The notes beneath the pieces were generated by a model that saw only the letters and a program-made list of their open reading frames with translations, was not told where the DNA came from and made no database searches. A stretch of DNA of 64,000 bases. Origin: JAWQFO01 sp033436665 (GTDB taxonomy: Bacteria; Pseudomonadota; Alphaproteobacteria; Rhodobacterales; Rhodobacteraceae). Below, piece by piece: positions 32,736-42,056 of the stretch (position 1 is the stretch's first letter; each line of letters opens with the position of its first letter). The stretch covers positions 186,001 through 250,000 of the forward strand of contig NZ_JAWQFO010000002.1 in the NCBI RefSeq assembly GCF_033436665.1, in the 5' to 3' direction. The position numbers and the translations under genes were made by a program.

Positions 32736-34169
32736 ATGGGATATCTGCATTTCCAACCCCAGAACGCCCACAGGGTCCGGGTGGAGGAGCGCGACATGCT
32801 CTTCCACGTGCCGACGACGTCGCTTTTCGAGCTCGACGCGCTCGACGGCGAGGTGCTGGGATTTCTGGCCGAGAAGGGTCAGGTGGCCGAAGCCGACGTG
32901 CGCGACCGCTTCGCCGGGCGCGACCCTGCCGATGTGGCCGAAAAGCTTCGCGGGCTGCTTGATCTCGAGATCGTCACCGATGGCGGGCCGCCGAAAGCCG
33001 AACGGCCCGCGATCCGGATCGAGAACTTCCCGCTCTCGACCATCGTGCTCAACGTCAACACCGGCTGCAACCTGGCCTGCTCCTATTGCTACAAGGAGGA
33101 TCTCGACACGCCGAGCAAGGGCCGGAAGATGGCCTTCGACACAGCGGTCAAGAGCATCGATCTGCTGCTAAAGGAAAGCCCGGACCGCGACAGCTACAAC
33201 ATCGTCTTTTTCGGTGGCGAGCCGCTGTCGAACCTGCCGCTGATCAAGGACGTCGTGGCCCATGCCGAACCGCGCTTTGCCGCGCTGGGCAAGGAGGTGA
33301 GCTTTACCCTGACTACCAACGCGACGCTTCTGAACGAGGGGCTCGTCGACTGGCTCGACGCGCATCGCTTCGGCCTGACGGTCTCGATGGACGGTCCCAA
33401 GGCGCTTCACGACCTCAACCGCAAGACGGTCGGCGGCAAGGGGTCCTATGACGCGGTCGCAGCCAAGGCGCGGATGCTTCTGGCGCGCTACCGCTCGCGC
33501 CCGGTGGGTGCGCGGGTGACGCTGACGGCGGGGGTCACGGCGGTCGAAGAAATCTGGGATCACCTCAAGAACGATATCGGTTTCGCCGAAGTCGGGTTCT
33601 CGCCGGTGACCTCCGGCGACATGACCGCCTTCAATCTCGACGGCACGGAACTGCTGGAGGTGTTCGAGGGCATGAAGTCACTCGGGCGGCGCTATCACCG
33701 TGAGGCGCTGGAGGGGCGCAACATCGGCTTTTCCAACATGCACCAGCTGATGCAGGACCTCTGGGAAGGCCGGTCCAAGGCGCTGCCTTGCGGGGCGGGC
33801 GTCGGTATGCTTGCCGTCGATCACGAGGGCACGCTCAACCTCTGCCACCGTTTCACCGGCTCCGAGATGGAGACCTACGGCACGGTCGACAGCGGGGTGA
33901 AACGCAAGGAACTGTCGAGCTTTCTCGAAAGCAGGCTCGACCGGACCGACAAGGGCTGCGCGACCTGCCGCATCCGCAATCTCTGTGCGGGCGGCTGCTA
34001 CCACGAAAGCTATGCGCATTTCTCCGACCCGCTGATGCCGGCCTACCACTATTGCGACCTGATGCGGGACTGGGTCGATTTCGGGATCGGGGTCTACGGC
34101 GACCTGATCGCGACGAACCCGTCCTATTTCCACGATCACATCGCGCCGAGGAGGGCGAACAACAAATGA
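32736..34169 (+). CDS. qhpD: radical SAM maturase QhpD (thioether cross-links)
   Basis: This 477-aa radical SAM/SPASM enzyme installs the Cys-to-Asp/Glu thioether cross-links in the gamma-subunit precursor QhpC in the cytoplasm. The SAM cluster motif CNLACSYC has cysteines at 111, 115 and 118. SPASM-type auxiliary cysteines are at LPCGAG, LNLCHRF and CATCRIRNLCAGGCYH, with a final C in YHYCDLM. The N-terminal 90 residues form a small peptide-recognition (PqqD-like) domain. GGAGG precedes the ATG. Its stop overlaps the qhpC start by 4 bp, linking synthesis of enzyme and substrate. Confidence 0.96.
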   Translation: MGYLHFQPQNAHRVRVEERDMLFHVPTTSLFELDALDGEVLGFLAEKGQVAEADVRDRFAGRDPADVAEKLRGLLDLEIVTDGGPPKAERPAIRIENFPLSTIVLNVNTGCNLACSYCYKEDLDTPSKGRKMAFDTAVKSIDLLLKESPDRDSYNIVFFGGEPLSNLPLIKDVVAHAEPRFAALGKEVSFTLTTNATLLNEGLVDWLDAHRFGLTVSMDGPKALHDLNRKTVGGKGSYDAVAAKARMLLARYRSRPVGARVTLTAGVTAVEEIWDHLKNDIGFAEVGFSPVTSGDMTAFNLDGTELLEVFEGMKSLGRRYHREALEGRNIGFSNMHQLMQDLWEGRSKALPCGAGVGMLAVDHEGTLNLCHRFTGSEMETYGTVDSGVKRKELSSFLESRLDRTDKGCATCRIRNLCAGGCYHESYAHFSDPLMPAYHYCDLMRDWVDFGIGVYGDLIATNPSYFHDHIAPRRANNK

Positions 34170-34489
34170 AACCGATGAACCAGAAGGCCGCGCGTACGCT
34201 GCAGGCCGCGTCCGAGGACAAGATGGACGAGGTCCGCGCGATGCAGACCGTCACGGCGGGCTGTTCGACCACCTTCGATCCGGGTTGGGAGGTCGATCCC
34301 TTCGGTGGGGTCGCCGCACTCTGCCAGCCGATGGAGGCGGATCTTTACGGCTGCTCGGACCCCTGCTGGTGGCCCGCGCAGGTGCCCGACACGATGGTCA
34401 CCTACCCCGATTGGAGCGCCGATGCCCCGAACGCCGCCGACGACTGGCGTTCGCTCGGCACCGTGTTCCCGAAAGACGCCAACACGTGA
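34166..34489 (+). CDS. qhpC: quinohemoprotein amine dehydrogenase gamma subunit (CTQ-bearing)
   Basis: This 107-aa precursor of the catalytic subunit carries the CTQ cofactor. Using mature numbering from the Paracoccus/Pseudomonas enzymes, all cross-link residues are present at exact spacing. They are C33-E42 (mature 7-16), C53-D59 (27-33), C67-D75 (41-49) and the CTQ pair C63-W69 (37-43), within YGCSDPCWWPAQVPD. The alignment puts the mature N-terminus at about Q27, leaving a roughly 26-residue non-Sec leader (MKPMNQKAARTLQAAS...). That leader would be removed by QhpE. It sits between qhpD and qhpB with tight spacing. Confidence 0.97.
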   Translation: MKPMNQKAARTLQAASEDKMDEVRAMQTVTAGCSTTFDPGWEVDPFGGVAALCQPMEADLYGCSDPCWWPAQVPDTMVTYPDWSADAPNAADDWRSLGTVFPKDANT

Positions 34490-34496
34490 GGATGCC

Positions 34497-35573
34497 ATGA
34501 GACAGCTCAGTATTCTGGCGGCCGTCCTGCTGGCCGCAGCACCCGCAGGCGCCAAGGACCTGCTGGTCACCATCGCCAAGCCCGGCAACCTCTACGTCTT
34601 CGACGCGGCGGCCCGGGAGCTGGTCAAGGACTGCCCGCTCGAGGTCGAGATGAGCCCGGCGGTCATCCAGATGTCGCCTGACGGCACGGTGGCCTACGCG
34701 CTGGTCAATCGCTGGGAGGACGTGATCGGCGTGAACATCGAGACCTGCGAGCGGGTCTTTTACGCCGCCCAGTCCGAGGCGGATATCAAGCGCCGCTCGA
34801 TCGCCTCGCTGGCGGTGTCGCCGGACGGGGCCGAAGTCTACACGATCCGCAATCCCGTGAAGCACCACTCGGACCGCTACGAGGTCATGGAGCCGGAGTT
34901 CGCCGTTTTCGACACGAGCTCTGGAACCGAGGCGCAGCCGGTGCGGACCTATCCCGCGCCGCGGCGCTCGACGGTGATGCAGACCGGCGACGACGGCACG
35001 GTCTATGTGGGCGGGCATGACATCTACGCCATCGACCCCGCCTCGGGCGCGGTCTCGGTCAAGATCCCGAACGCCTCGTGGGAGCGCGAGAAGTACAGCC
35101 CGCCCGACGTTCTGGCCTTCTGGCCGGTGGGAAAGCAGAACGACGAGTTCATGCTGATGTATACCGCCGCGGTCTTCGCCGATGATGCGATGACCGAGAT
35201 CGCCGATTTCGTCTGGGGGTTCTCCTCGGTCGATCTGGAAAGCGGCGAGACCACGCTGCAGGATTTCGCCTCGCTCGAGGTGCTGATGTTCTCGGGCGTG
35301 CGTGATCCGAACGCGGAGAACCTGCTCTACGGCGTCTACACGCAGCTTTCGAAGCACGACGTGGAGACCCGCGAGCTGATCAAGCGCGTGGATCTGCCGC
35401 ACACCTACTACGTCATCAACATCTCCTCGGACGGGCGCGAGCTCTATGTCGGCGGCACCAACGACGACATCGGCGTCTACGACGCCGAGACGCTCGAACG
35501 CATCGGCGAGATGCTCGTGCCCTCGGGCGGCGACATGGGCACCGCGACGATGCAGATCGTGCAGGCCGAGTGA
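34497..35573 (+). CDS. qhpB: quinohemoprotein amine dehydrogenase beta subunit
   Basis: This 358-aa periplasmic subunit forms a seven-bladed beta-propeller that covers the gamma subunit at the active site. The signal peptide is RQLSILAAVLLAAAPAGA (2-19). Propeller repeats are visible as MSPDGTVAYALVNRW, VSPDGAEVYTIRNP, GDDGTVYVGG and SSDGRELYVGGTNDDIGVYD. The ATG at 34497 lies 7 bp after qhpC with GAGGA upstream. The gene overlaps qhpF by 4 bp (GTGA). A long frame upstream of the ATG has no homology. Confidence 0.95.
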   Translation: MRQLSILAAVLLAAAPAGAKDLLVTIAKPGNLYVFDAAARELVKDCPLEVEMSPAVIQMSPDGTVAYALVNRWEDVIGVNIETCERVFYAAQSEADIKRRSIASLAVSPDGAEVYTIRNPVKHHSDRYEVMEPEFAVFDTSSGTEAQPVRTYPAPRRSTVMQTGDDGTVYVGGHDIYAIDPASGAVSVKIPNASWEREKYSPPDVLAFWPVGKQNDEFMLMYTAAVFADDAMTEIADFVWGFSSVDLESGETTLQDFASLEVLMFSGVRDPNAENLLYGVYTQLSKHDVETRELIKRVDLPHTYYVINISSDGRELYVGGTNDDIGVYDAETLERIGEMLVPSGGDMGTATMQIVQAE

Positions 35574-37285
35574 CGGCCGGCGCGAACATCGCAAACACGC
35601 GCGCGCGCCTTCCCGAACGGGTGGGCGCGCGGCTGTTCGACGACCGCTCCGCGCGCTGGCTCATGCCGGTGCTGCAGGTCCGGGGGCGGGTGATCGCACT
35701 GCTGTTCGGGCTGGGTCTCGTCGCGGCGGCAATGGCGTTGGCGCCGCCTTACCTGACCAAGCTGGTGATCGACGAGGGCCTGGTGGCGGGTGACCGGCAG
35801 GCGCTGATCCTTTGGTCGCTGGCGTTGCTCGGCGTGGGCTTTCTGAGCCTCGGGCTCGGCGCGTTCAATTCGCTCATCCACATGCGGGCGTCGGTCGCGA
35901 TGCTGGCCGACCTGCGTGCGGCGCTGACACGCGCCGTGCTCGAACGCTCCCCCGGGTGGCGCGCGCAGCGGCGCACTGGCGAGATCCTCGCGCGCATCGA
36001 CGGCGATGCCGGCGAAGTGCAGCAATTCGCCTTCAACGCGCTGCTCACCGGTTCTTCGAGCCTGCTGCGGCTGGTGGGCGGGGCGGTTATGCTCTTCGTG
36101 CTGAGCTGGAAACTGGCGCTTTTGGCCGTAGCCCTCGCGCCGCTGGAACTGGCGTTTTTCGCCTGGGCGCGACCGCGCACCGAGCGGCTGGCGCGCGAGA
36201 CCCGCGAGGAACGCGGCCAGTTCGCCGGCAATGTGGCCGAGATGATCGCGGGTCTCGGCGCGATCCAGGCGGCACGGGCCGAAAGACCCGTCGCGGAAGG
36301 CATCGCGCGGCAGCAGGGACGGCTCAACGCGGCGCTCTTACGGGCGCAGGTCTGGGGCGAGGTCACGCGGGCCGTGCCGTCGAGCCTTGCCGCCCTTGTG
36401 CGGGCCGCGATTTTCCTCGTCGGCGGACTGATGGTGATCGGCGGCGACTGGCCGCTCGGGTCGCTGATTGCCTTTATCGCCTATCTCGGCTTCCTGACCG
36501 GGCCGATGCAGTCGCTGATCGGGCTGTGGCACGCGCAAGCGCGGGTGAAAGCGGCCCTCGACCGGTTGTCCGAGGTCATGACGTCGCACGAAGGCCCGCG
36601 CTGGTCCTCGAACCCTGTCTCCTTGCCCGAAGGTGGCGGCGAAATTCGCTACGACGCGGTCTGGGCGGGCGCCGAGGGGCAGGCGATCGTGCAGGACGTG
36701 AGCTTCGAGGTCCCCGCCGGTGCCAAGGTCCGGCTGGCCGGGCCGAGCGGGATCGGCAAGTCGTCGCTGCTGGCGCTGCTGCAACGTCACGGCGACCCGC
36801 TCTCGGGTCGCATCCTGCTTGACGGTCAGGACATCCGCAGCCTTGCGCGCGCCGACCTGCGCGGCGCGGTTGCGCTCGTTCCGCAACGCCCTTTCCTGAT
36901 GCGCGGAACGGTGGCCGAGAACCTGTCGCTGTCGGCCCCGGATACGGGTCGCGATGCAACGCAGGCGATACTCGACGCGCTGGAACTCACGGACCGCTTC
37001 GTCCCTCACGGCGGGCTCGATGCGGCGCTGGGCGAGGATGGGCTGACCCTTTCGGGCGGTGAACGCCAGCGGATCTGCCTCGGTCGCGCGCTGCTGCGGC
37101 CCTTCCGGGTGCTGGTGCTGGACGAGGCCCTGTCCGAGGTCGATGCCGAGACCTGCACGAGGATCCTGCGCTTCGTCGACACGCATTTTGCGGATCGGAC
37201 ACGCCTCATCGTGACCCACGGCAATGCCGTAGCATTTGGTCGTTTCGACACCACCGTGGATGTCTCGCAACGGCGGGTGCAATGA
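35570..37285 (+). CDS. qhpF: ABC exporter QhpF
   Basis: This 571-aa half-size ABC transporter has six membrane helices in residues 30-320 and an ATPase domain. Walker A is GPSGIGKSS, the signature LSGGERQRICLGRA, and Walker B VLVLDEALSEVD. In the qhp system it exports the cross-linked gamma subunit to the periplasm. The start is a GTG at 35570 overlapping the qhpB stop (GTGA); no better ATG is near the N-terminus of homologues. It overlaps qhpE by 4 bp. Confidence 0.92.
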   Translation: MTAGANIANTRARLPERVGARLFDDRSARWLMPVLQVRGRVIALLFGLGLVAAAMALAPPYLTKLVIDEGLVAGDRQALILWSLALLGVGFLSLGLGAFNSLIHMRASVAMLADLRAALTRAVLERSPGWRAQRRTGEILARIDGDAGEVQQFAFNALLTGSSSLLRLVGGAVMLFVLSWKLALLAVALAPLELAFFAWARPRTERLARETREERGQFAGNVAEMIAGLGAIQAARAERPVAEGIARQQGRLNAALLRAQVWGEVTRAVPSSLAALVRAAIFLVGGLMVIGGDWPLGSLIAFIAYLGFLTGPMQSLIGLWHAQARVKAALDRLSEVMTSHEGPRWSSNPVSLPEGGGEIRYDAVWAGAEGQAIVQDVSFEVPAGAKVRLAGPSGIGKSSLLALLQRHGDPLSGRILLDGQDIRSLARADLRGAVALVPQRPFLMRGTVAENLSLSAPDTGRDATQAILDALELTDRFVPHGGLDAALGEDGLTLSGGERQRICLGRALLRPFRVLVLDEALSEVDAETCTRILRFVDTHFADRTRLIVTHGNAVAFGRFDTTVDVSQRRVQ

Positions 37286-37917
37286 CGCTCGTGGCGCTGA
37301 TCGACGGCCCGCTGGCGCAAGATCACCCGGCGCTGATGCAGAGGATCGAGGTCGTGCCTTCGGCCGTCGAGGACAGTCCCGCAGGGCGACATGCGGCGGC
37401 AATGGCAGAAACGATCCTGACTGCGGCGGCGCCGACACGATTTCTCAGCCTGCCGGTCTTTCCCGGTGCGTTGTCGGCGAAGGTGACGCATCTGGTCCGC
37501 GCTCTGGAGGCTGCCGAGGAAAGCGCGGCTCCGATCGTGCATTGCTCGCTGGGCCTCGCGCGCGACGATCCGTCGGTGAGCAAGGTCGTGGCGCGGCTGG
37601 TCGCGTCCGGGCGTCACGTCGTTGCGGCGGCGGCGGCGCGGGGCGGCCCGGTCTGGCCTGCGGCGCTTCCGGGGGTGATCTCGGTCCAGGGCGATGCGCG
37701 CTGCGGTGCCGCCGACTGGTCCTTGCTCGATCTGTCGACCGCCCGCTACGGGGCTGCGCCGCGACATCCGACCGATCCGGCGATCGCCGGGGCCAGCGTG
37801 GCGGCCGCGCAGATGACCGGGCTCCTCGCCGCGATGCTGGCAGACGGAGAAACCGACCCGGAGCGCGTCTTGGCCGAAAGGGCTGCATTCAGGGGACGCG
37901 AGCGGCGAACCGGCTGA
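37282..37917 (+). CDS. qhpE: subtilisin-like leader peptidase QhpE
   Basis: This 211-aa minimal subtilase removes the leader from the QhpC precursor after cross-linking. Catalytic residues by position are D8 (VALIDGP), H37 (AGRHAAAMA) and S172 (IAGASVAAA), the order expected of the family. It is short for a subtilase and has no signal peptide, in keeping with cytoplasmic action before export. The ATG overlaps qhpF by 4 bp. It ends the operon and stops 4 bp from the end of the convergent TRAP gene. Confidence 0.9.
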   Translation: MTLVALIDGPLAQDHPALMQRIEVVPSAVEDSPAGRHAAAMAETILTAAAPTRFLSLPVFPGALSAKVTHLVRALEAAEESAAPIVHCSLGLARDDPSVSKVVARLVASGRHVVAAAAARGGPVWPAALPGVISVQGDARCGAADWSLLDLSTARYGAAPRHPTDPAIAGASVAAAQMTGLLAAMLADGETDPERVLAERAAFRGRERRTG

Positions 37918-37921
37918 CCAT

Positions 37922-39217
37922 TCAGGCGTCGTAGCCGAGCAGGCGCGGCAGGAAGAGCACGATACCTGGGAACAGGATCATCGCCAGCAGGGCCAGGATC
38001 AGCACAACGACGAAGGGCCAGACCTCGCGGATGATCTCGACCAGCGGGATCCGGGTCACGCCGTTGATCACGAAAAGCAGGATGCCGTAGGGCGGCGTGA
38101 TTAGGCCGATCATGCAGTTAACCACGGCCACCACCCCGAAATGCACGAGGTCGATGCCAAGCTCGCGGCAGGTCGGCAGGAACAGCGGGATGATCACGAG
38201 GATGAGTGTCGTAGCATCCAGCAGGCAGCCCAGCAGCAGCAGGATCAGGTTGACGCAGAGCAGGAACGCCAGCGGGTCGATCTCGAGCCCGAGCATCACC
38301 TGGGCCATCATCGCGGGGATGTTCTCGGACGCCACGATGTAGTTCAGGATCAGCGCACCGCCGATGACGATCCCGACCGCGGCCGAGGATCGCGCGCTTT
38401 CGACGAGGATCCCGTAAAGCCCGCGCAGGCTGAGGGCGCGGTAGAAGAGGGCGGCAAGTAGCAGCGCATAGGCGGCGGCCACGGCGGCGGCCTCGGTCGG
38501 CGTGGTGACGCCGCCGTAGATGCCGTAGAGCAGGATCGCGGGCATCAGCAGGGCCGGAAAGGCGGTGAAGAACTGTCCAGGCAGGGCCGACAGCGGCACC
38601 GGCTCTTCCAGCCCGAAGCCGCGCCGGCGCGAGATCATGGCGTTCATCGCCATCAGCACGGCGCCCATCAGCAGGCCCGGAACGATCCCGCCGAGAAAGA
38701 GGTAGCCGATCGAGGACCCGGAGACGAGCGCGTAGAGGACCATCGGTATCGAGGGCGGGATGATCGGGCCGATGGTGGCCGATGCGGCGGTGATCGCGGC
38801 GGCATAGCCCGGCGGGTAGTGGCCCGAGCGGGTCATCATGCCGATGATGATCTTGCCGATGCCTGCGGCGTCGGCCACCGCCGAGCCGGACATGCCCGAA
38901 AAGATCAGCGAGGCCACGACGTTGACATGGCCCAGCCCGCCGCGAAACCGCCCGACGAGCGCGACGCAGAAGTTCAGCAGCCGGTCCGAGATTGTACCGG
39001 CATTCATGATGTTGGCGGCGACGATGAAGAGCGGCACGGCCAGCAGGATGAAGCTGTTGTAAAGCCCGTCCATCAGCGTCTTGCCGGCGACGCCGACACT
39101 TTGTCCGGCGGCGAAGAGGTAGACGAAAGAGGCGATCAGGATCGCGTAGGCGATGGGCGCGCCGATCCCGGCCAGCAGAAACAGCGTGCCGATGCAGTAG
39201 AGGAATTCGGCACTCAT
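37922..39217 (-). CDS. dctM: TRAP transporter large permease (DctM family)
   Basis: This 431-aa inner-membrane protein with about 12 helices is the translocating subunit of a sodium-coupled TRAP importer. Family signatures include FSGMSGSAVADAAGIGKI, TAASATIGPIIPPSIPMVLY and CLLDATTLILVIIPLFLP. The ATG at 39217 overlaps the dctQ stop by 4 bp. Frames extending upstream are out of register with any homologue. It is last in the order dctP-dctQ-dctM. The substrate is set by the binding protein and is not known; neighbouring genes suggest a sugar acid or small polyol derivative. Confidence 0.95.
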   Translation of the reverse strand: MSAEFLYCIGTLFLLAGIGAPIAYAILIASFVYLFAAGQSVGVAGKTLMDGLYNSFILLAVPLFIVAANIMNAGTISDRLLNFCVALVGRFRGGLGHVNVVASLIFSGMSGSAVADAAGIGKIIIGMMTRSGHYPPGYAAAITAASATIGPIIPPSIPMVLYALVSGSSIGYLFLGGIVPGLLMGAVLMAMNAMISRRRGFGLEEPVPLSALPGQFFTAFPALLMPAILLYGIYGGVTTPTEAAAVAAAYALLLAALFYRALSLRGLYGILVESARSSAAVGIVIGGALILNYIVASENIPAMMAQVMLGLEIDPLAFLLCVNLILLLLGCLLDATTLILVIIPLFLPTCRELGIDLVHFGVVAVVNCMIGLITPPYGILLFVINGVTRIPLVEIIREVWPFVVVLILALLAMILFPGIVLFLPRLLGYDA

Positions 39218-39777
39218 TCGTCGAGACGCCCGTCGCTGTGGGGCTCGTGTTCCTCCGCGCCATGCCGCCAGACGTATCCGGCACGCCAGGCGTAGCGCAG
39301 GGCGACGACGATCAGGAACAGTGCGTAGATCGCGTAGATGTGGCGCATCCGGATCCAGTCTCCGAACAACTGCGACAGGGTGGCGGTTTTCTTGAGGCGC
39401 AGGATGGCGAAGCGCGACCATGTGGGTTCGAGCGACCAGAGCAGGCCGATGCAGATGACCACCGCTCCGATGATCGCGAACCACCGGCGGGTGGCCGGGC
39501 GCACATGGTTGTAGAGCACGTCGAAGGTGACGTGATCGCGTTCGCGGACGATGAAGGCGTTGCCCCAGAACACCAGCCAGACCCAGAGCGCGAGGCAGAA
39601 TTCAAGCGTCCAGCCGTAGCGGGTGGGATCGAGCAGCGGTAGGCGTTCCGCGATGCCGGGAATGCGCGCGGTGTAGCGCACCGCGATCTGCAGGATGAAG
39701 GTGAGGAACATGGCGGCCATCATCGCGGCCGCCACGCTTTCCGTGGCGCGGGACATCCATCGCAGAGTCTGCTTCAT
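39214..39777 (-). CDS. dctQ: TRAP transporter small permease (DctQ family)
   Basis: This 187-aa protein has four membrane helices (MMAAMFLTFILQIAVRY, LEFCLALWVWLVFWGNAF, WFAIIGAVVICIGLLWSL, IYAIYALFLIVVALRY). The DctQ hallmarks are the conserved WLVFWGNAF and RERDHVTFDV segments. It is larger than a minimal DctQ because of an insertion between helices 1 and 2 (IPGIAERLPLLDPTRYGWT). The gene starts 21 bp after dctP and overlaps dctM by 4 bp. Confidence 0.92.
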   Translation of the reverse strand: MKQTLRWMSRATESVAAAMMAAMFLTFILQIAVRYTARIPGIAERLPLLDPTRYGWTLEFCLALWVWLVFWGNAFIVRERDHVTFDVLYNHVRPATRRWFAIIGAVVICIGLLWSLEPTWSRFAILRLKKTATLSQLFGDWIRMRHIYAIYALFLIVVALRYAWRAGYVWRHGAEEHEPHSDGRLDE

Positions 39778-39798
39778 ACGGGTGCCCCGCGCGCGCGA

Positions 39799-40803
39799 TC
39801 AGTTGCCGAGCGCGTTGACCTGTTCCAGCACGCCTTCGGGCCAGGAGGCGGCGAACTCCGAGTCCTGGTAGACGCCCTGCACGTGCGTGCGGAACGCGGC
39901 GACGTCGGGCTCGTAGATTTCCAGCCCCTGTTCCTCGAGGAACGAGACCAGCTCTTCTTCCTTTTGCAACTGGGCCTGCCGGGCACTTTCGGCAGCATCG
40001 GTCGCGGCCTGCTGGACGACACCTTGCTGCTCTTCGCTCAGCCCGTCCCAGACCGCCTTCGAAAACGCGATGTAGTTGAGATCGACGAGATGCGCGGTCA
40101 GCGCGATCTGCTGGGTCACCTCGTAGAACTTGGAATCCACGACCGTCGGCAGCGGGTTGTCCTGCCCGTCGACCGAGCCGGTCTGAAGCGCAGTGTAGAC
40201 TTCCGTGAAGGCCAGCGGCGTTGGGTTCGCGCCGAGCGCCTGGCCAAGGAACTGCCAGGCGTCCGTGCCGGGCATCCGCAGGTTCACGCCCGAGAGGTCG
40301 TCGGGCGTCGTCACGGTCAGCTCGTCCTTAGACTGGCGCAGGTTCACGTGGCGCTTGCCGAGATACATGACCGCAAGCAGCTTGACGCCGAGCTCGTCCT
40401 CGACGGTCTGCTTGAACGGGTCCATCAGCGGATTGTTGAAGACGGCGACCTGATGCTCGGCGGACTGGTGGACGTAGCCGGTCGCGAAGATCGAGAATTC
40501 GGGGAAAAAGGTCGCAAGCTCCTGTGCCGAGGTGATCGACATCTCCAGATCGCCGTTGGCGATGCCTTCGAGCTCAGACCCCTGCGCCACGAGCGAGGCG
40601 TTGTAATGCGGCTCGTAACTCGCGAAATCCGATACCGCAGGGCCGAAGACCTCCGCGAGCGCGATCGAGCGCTGGTCTGTGTCCGTGGCCGGTGTCGACA
40701 GGCGCAGCGTGACCTTGTCCTGCGCGACGGCCGGAGCGACGGCGAGCGCAAGGCTGGCGGCAGCCGCGAGAAGCACGCCGCGGCGTGCGAGGGCGATAGG
40801 CAT
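39799..40803 (-). CDS. dctP: TRAP transporter substrate-binding protein (DctP family)
   Basis: This 334-aa periplasmic binding protein has a signal peptide (RRGVLLAAAASLALAVAPAVAQ). The conserved DctP core includes the ligand-binding Arg in VNLRMPGTDAWQFLGQALGANPTPLAFTEVYTALQTGSVDGQDNP. This LRMPG...ALQTG-VDGQ-N arrangement marks TRAP proteins binding carboxylates; the sequence resembles the sialic acid/sugar-acid branch. GGGAGG lies 7 bp before the ATG at 40803. It leads the importer operon, diverging from the dehydrogenase gene across 206 bp. Confidence 0.93.
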   Translation of the reverse strand: MPIALARRGVLLAAAASLALAVAPAVAQDKVTLRLSTPATDTDQRSIALAEVFGPAVSDFASYEPHYNASLVAQGSELEGIANGDLEMSITSAQELATFFPEFSIFATGYVHQSAEHQVAVFNNPLMDPFKQTVEDELGVKLLAVMYLGKRHVNLRQSKDELTVTTPDDLSGVNLRMPGTDAWQFLGQALGANPTPLAFTEVYTALQTGSVDGQDNPLPTVVDSKFYEVTQQIALTAHLVDLNYIAFSKAVWDGLSEEQQGVVQQAATDAAESARQAQLQKEEELVSFLEEQGLEIYEPDVAAFRTHVQGVYQDSEFAASWPEGVLEQVNALGN

Positions 40804-41009
40804 GGTGATCCTCCCTGATCTGTTCCGGGCAGCCCTCCGGCACGCCCGCGGTGCCGTTATACCGCAGTTTGCACCGCTCTCAACCGCGCGCGACGCGGGC
40901 GGGTAGGCTGCGACGGCCGAGAACGTCCTTGCGTCACGGCGGCCGCTGGCGGAAGAACGGGGCACGCTCCGCGGCGCCAAGATCGCGGCGAAAAGGGGAG
41001 ACGATAGGT

Positions 41010-42041
41010 ATGGCAGGGATCGCTGTTGCCGGTGCAGGTCTGATCGGAACCCGGCATCTTGCCGCGCTGCGTGCGGCGGGTCTTGCGATCCATTCGGTGA
41101 TCGACCCGCTGCCCGAAACCGCCGAGGTGGCGCAGGCCTACGGCGTCGCGCACCACACCTCGCTTGCAGCGGCGCTCGCGGCCGGGCCATCCGGCGTGGT
41201 TCTGGCCACGCCCAACAGCCACCACAAAGACGGCGCGCTTGAGTGTATCGCGGCAGGCGTCCCGGTGCTGATCGAGAAACCCATCGCCACCGGTCTTGCC
41301 GACGCGCGCCGCATCGTCGAGGCCGGCGAGGCGGCGGGGGTCGCGGTTCTGACAGGTCATCACCGGCGACATCTGCCGGTGGTAAGTGCGGCGCGCGAGC
41401 GGATCGAACGCGGCGCTCTGGGGCGAATCGTGGCCGCGCACGCGATGTTCTGGCTGGCAAAGCCCGACAGTTACTTCGAGACGCCCTGGCGCCGGGCCGC
41501 CGGGGCCGGCCCGACCTTCATGAACCTGATCCACGACATCGACATGCTGCGGTTCCTGCTTGGCGACGTGGTTCAGGTGCAGGCTGTGCAGTCGAACGCG
41601 GTGCGGGGCAACCCGATCGAGGACGCCTGCGCGGCCGTCCTGACCTTCGAGGGCGGGGTGCTCTGCACCGTGCAGGCCTCGGATGCCATCGTCGCTCCCT
41701 GGTCCTACGAGTTGACCGCGCACGACAACCCGGCCTATCCGCCGACCGGCGAGAACGCGGTCTGGATCGGCGGCACCCACGCATCGCTTGCCCTGCCGCG
41801 CGGCGAGGAATGGAGTGACGGCGGCAAGCGCGACTGGTGGCAGCCGATCTCGCGCACGACGCTGCTGCGCGCGGCCGGCGACCCGCTGGTCGCACAGATG
41901 CAAAATTTCGCCGCTGTCATCCGCGGCGATGCCGCGCCGGTCTGCTCGGGACGCGACGGGATGGAATCGCTTGCAGTTCTGATCGCGATCAGGACTGCTG
42001 CCGCTACCGGCGGCGCGGTGGTGCCGGGCGAGGACGGATAA
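41010..42041 (+). CDS. Gfo/Idh/MocA-family oxidoreductase
   Basis: This 343-aa NAD(P)-dependent dehydrogenase has a Rossmann motif AVAGAGLIGTRHL at the N-terminus. The EKPIATG motif near residue 92 is the family's catalytic lysine block, and HDIDMLRF follows near 175. Such enzymes oxidise or reduce sugars, sugar acids or inositols. The ATG at 41010 follows GGGGAG and AGG. It leads a plus-strand operon (dehydrogenase, aldolase, isomerase) diverging from the TRAP importer, which implies that both handle the same substrate. Confidence 0.85.
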   Translation: MAGIAVAGAGLIGTRHLAALRAAGLAIHSVIDPLPETAEVAQAYGVAHHTSLAAALAAGPSGVVLATPNSHHKDGALECIAAGVPVLIEKPIATGLADARRIVEAGEAAGVAVLTGHHRRHLPVVSAARERIERGALGRIVAAHAMFWLAKPDSYFETPWRRAAGAGPTFMNLIHDIDMLRFLLGDVVQVQAVQSNAVRGNPIEDACAAVLTFEGGVLCTVQASDAIVAPWSYELTAHDNPAYPPTGENAVWIGGTHASLALPRGEEWSDGGKRDWWQPISRTTLLRAAGDPLVAQMQNFAAVIRGDAAPVCSGRDGMESLAVLIAIRTAAATGGAVVPGEDG

Positions 42042-42056
42042 GAAAGGGGTTCACCG

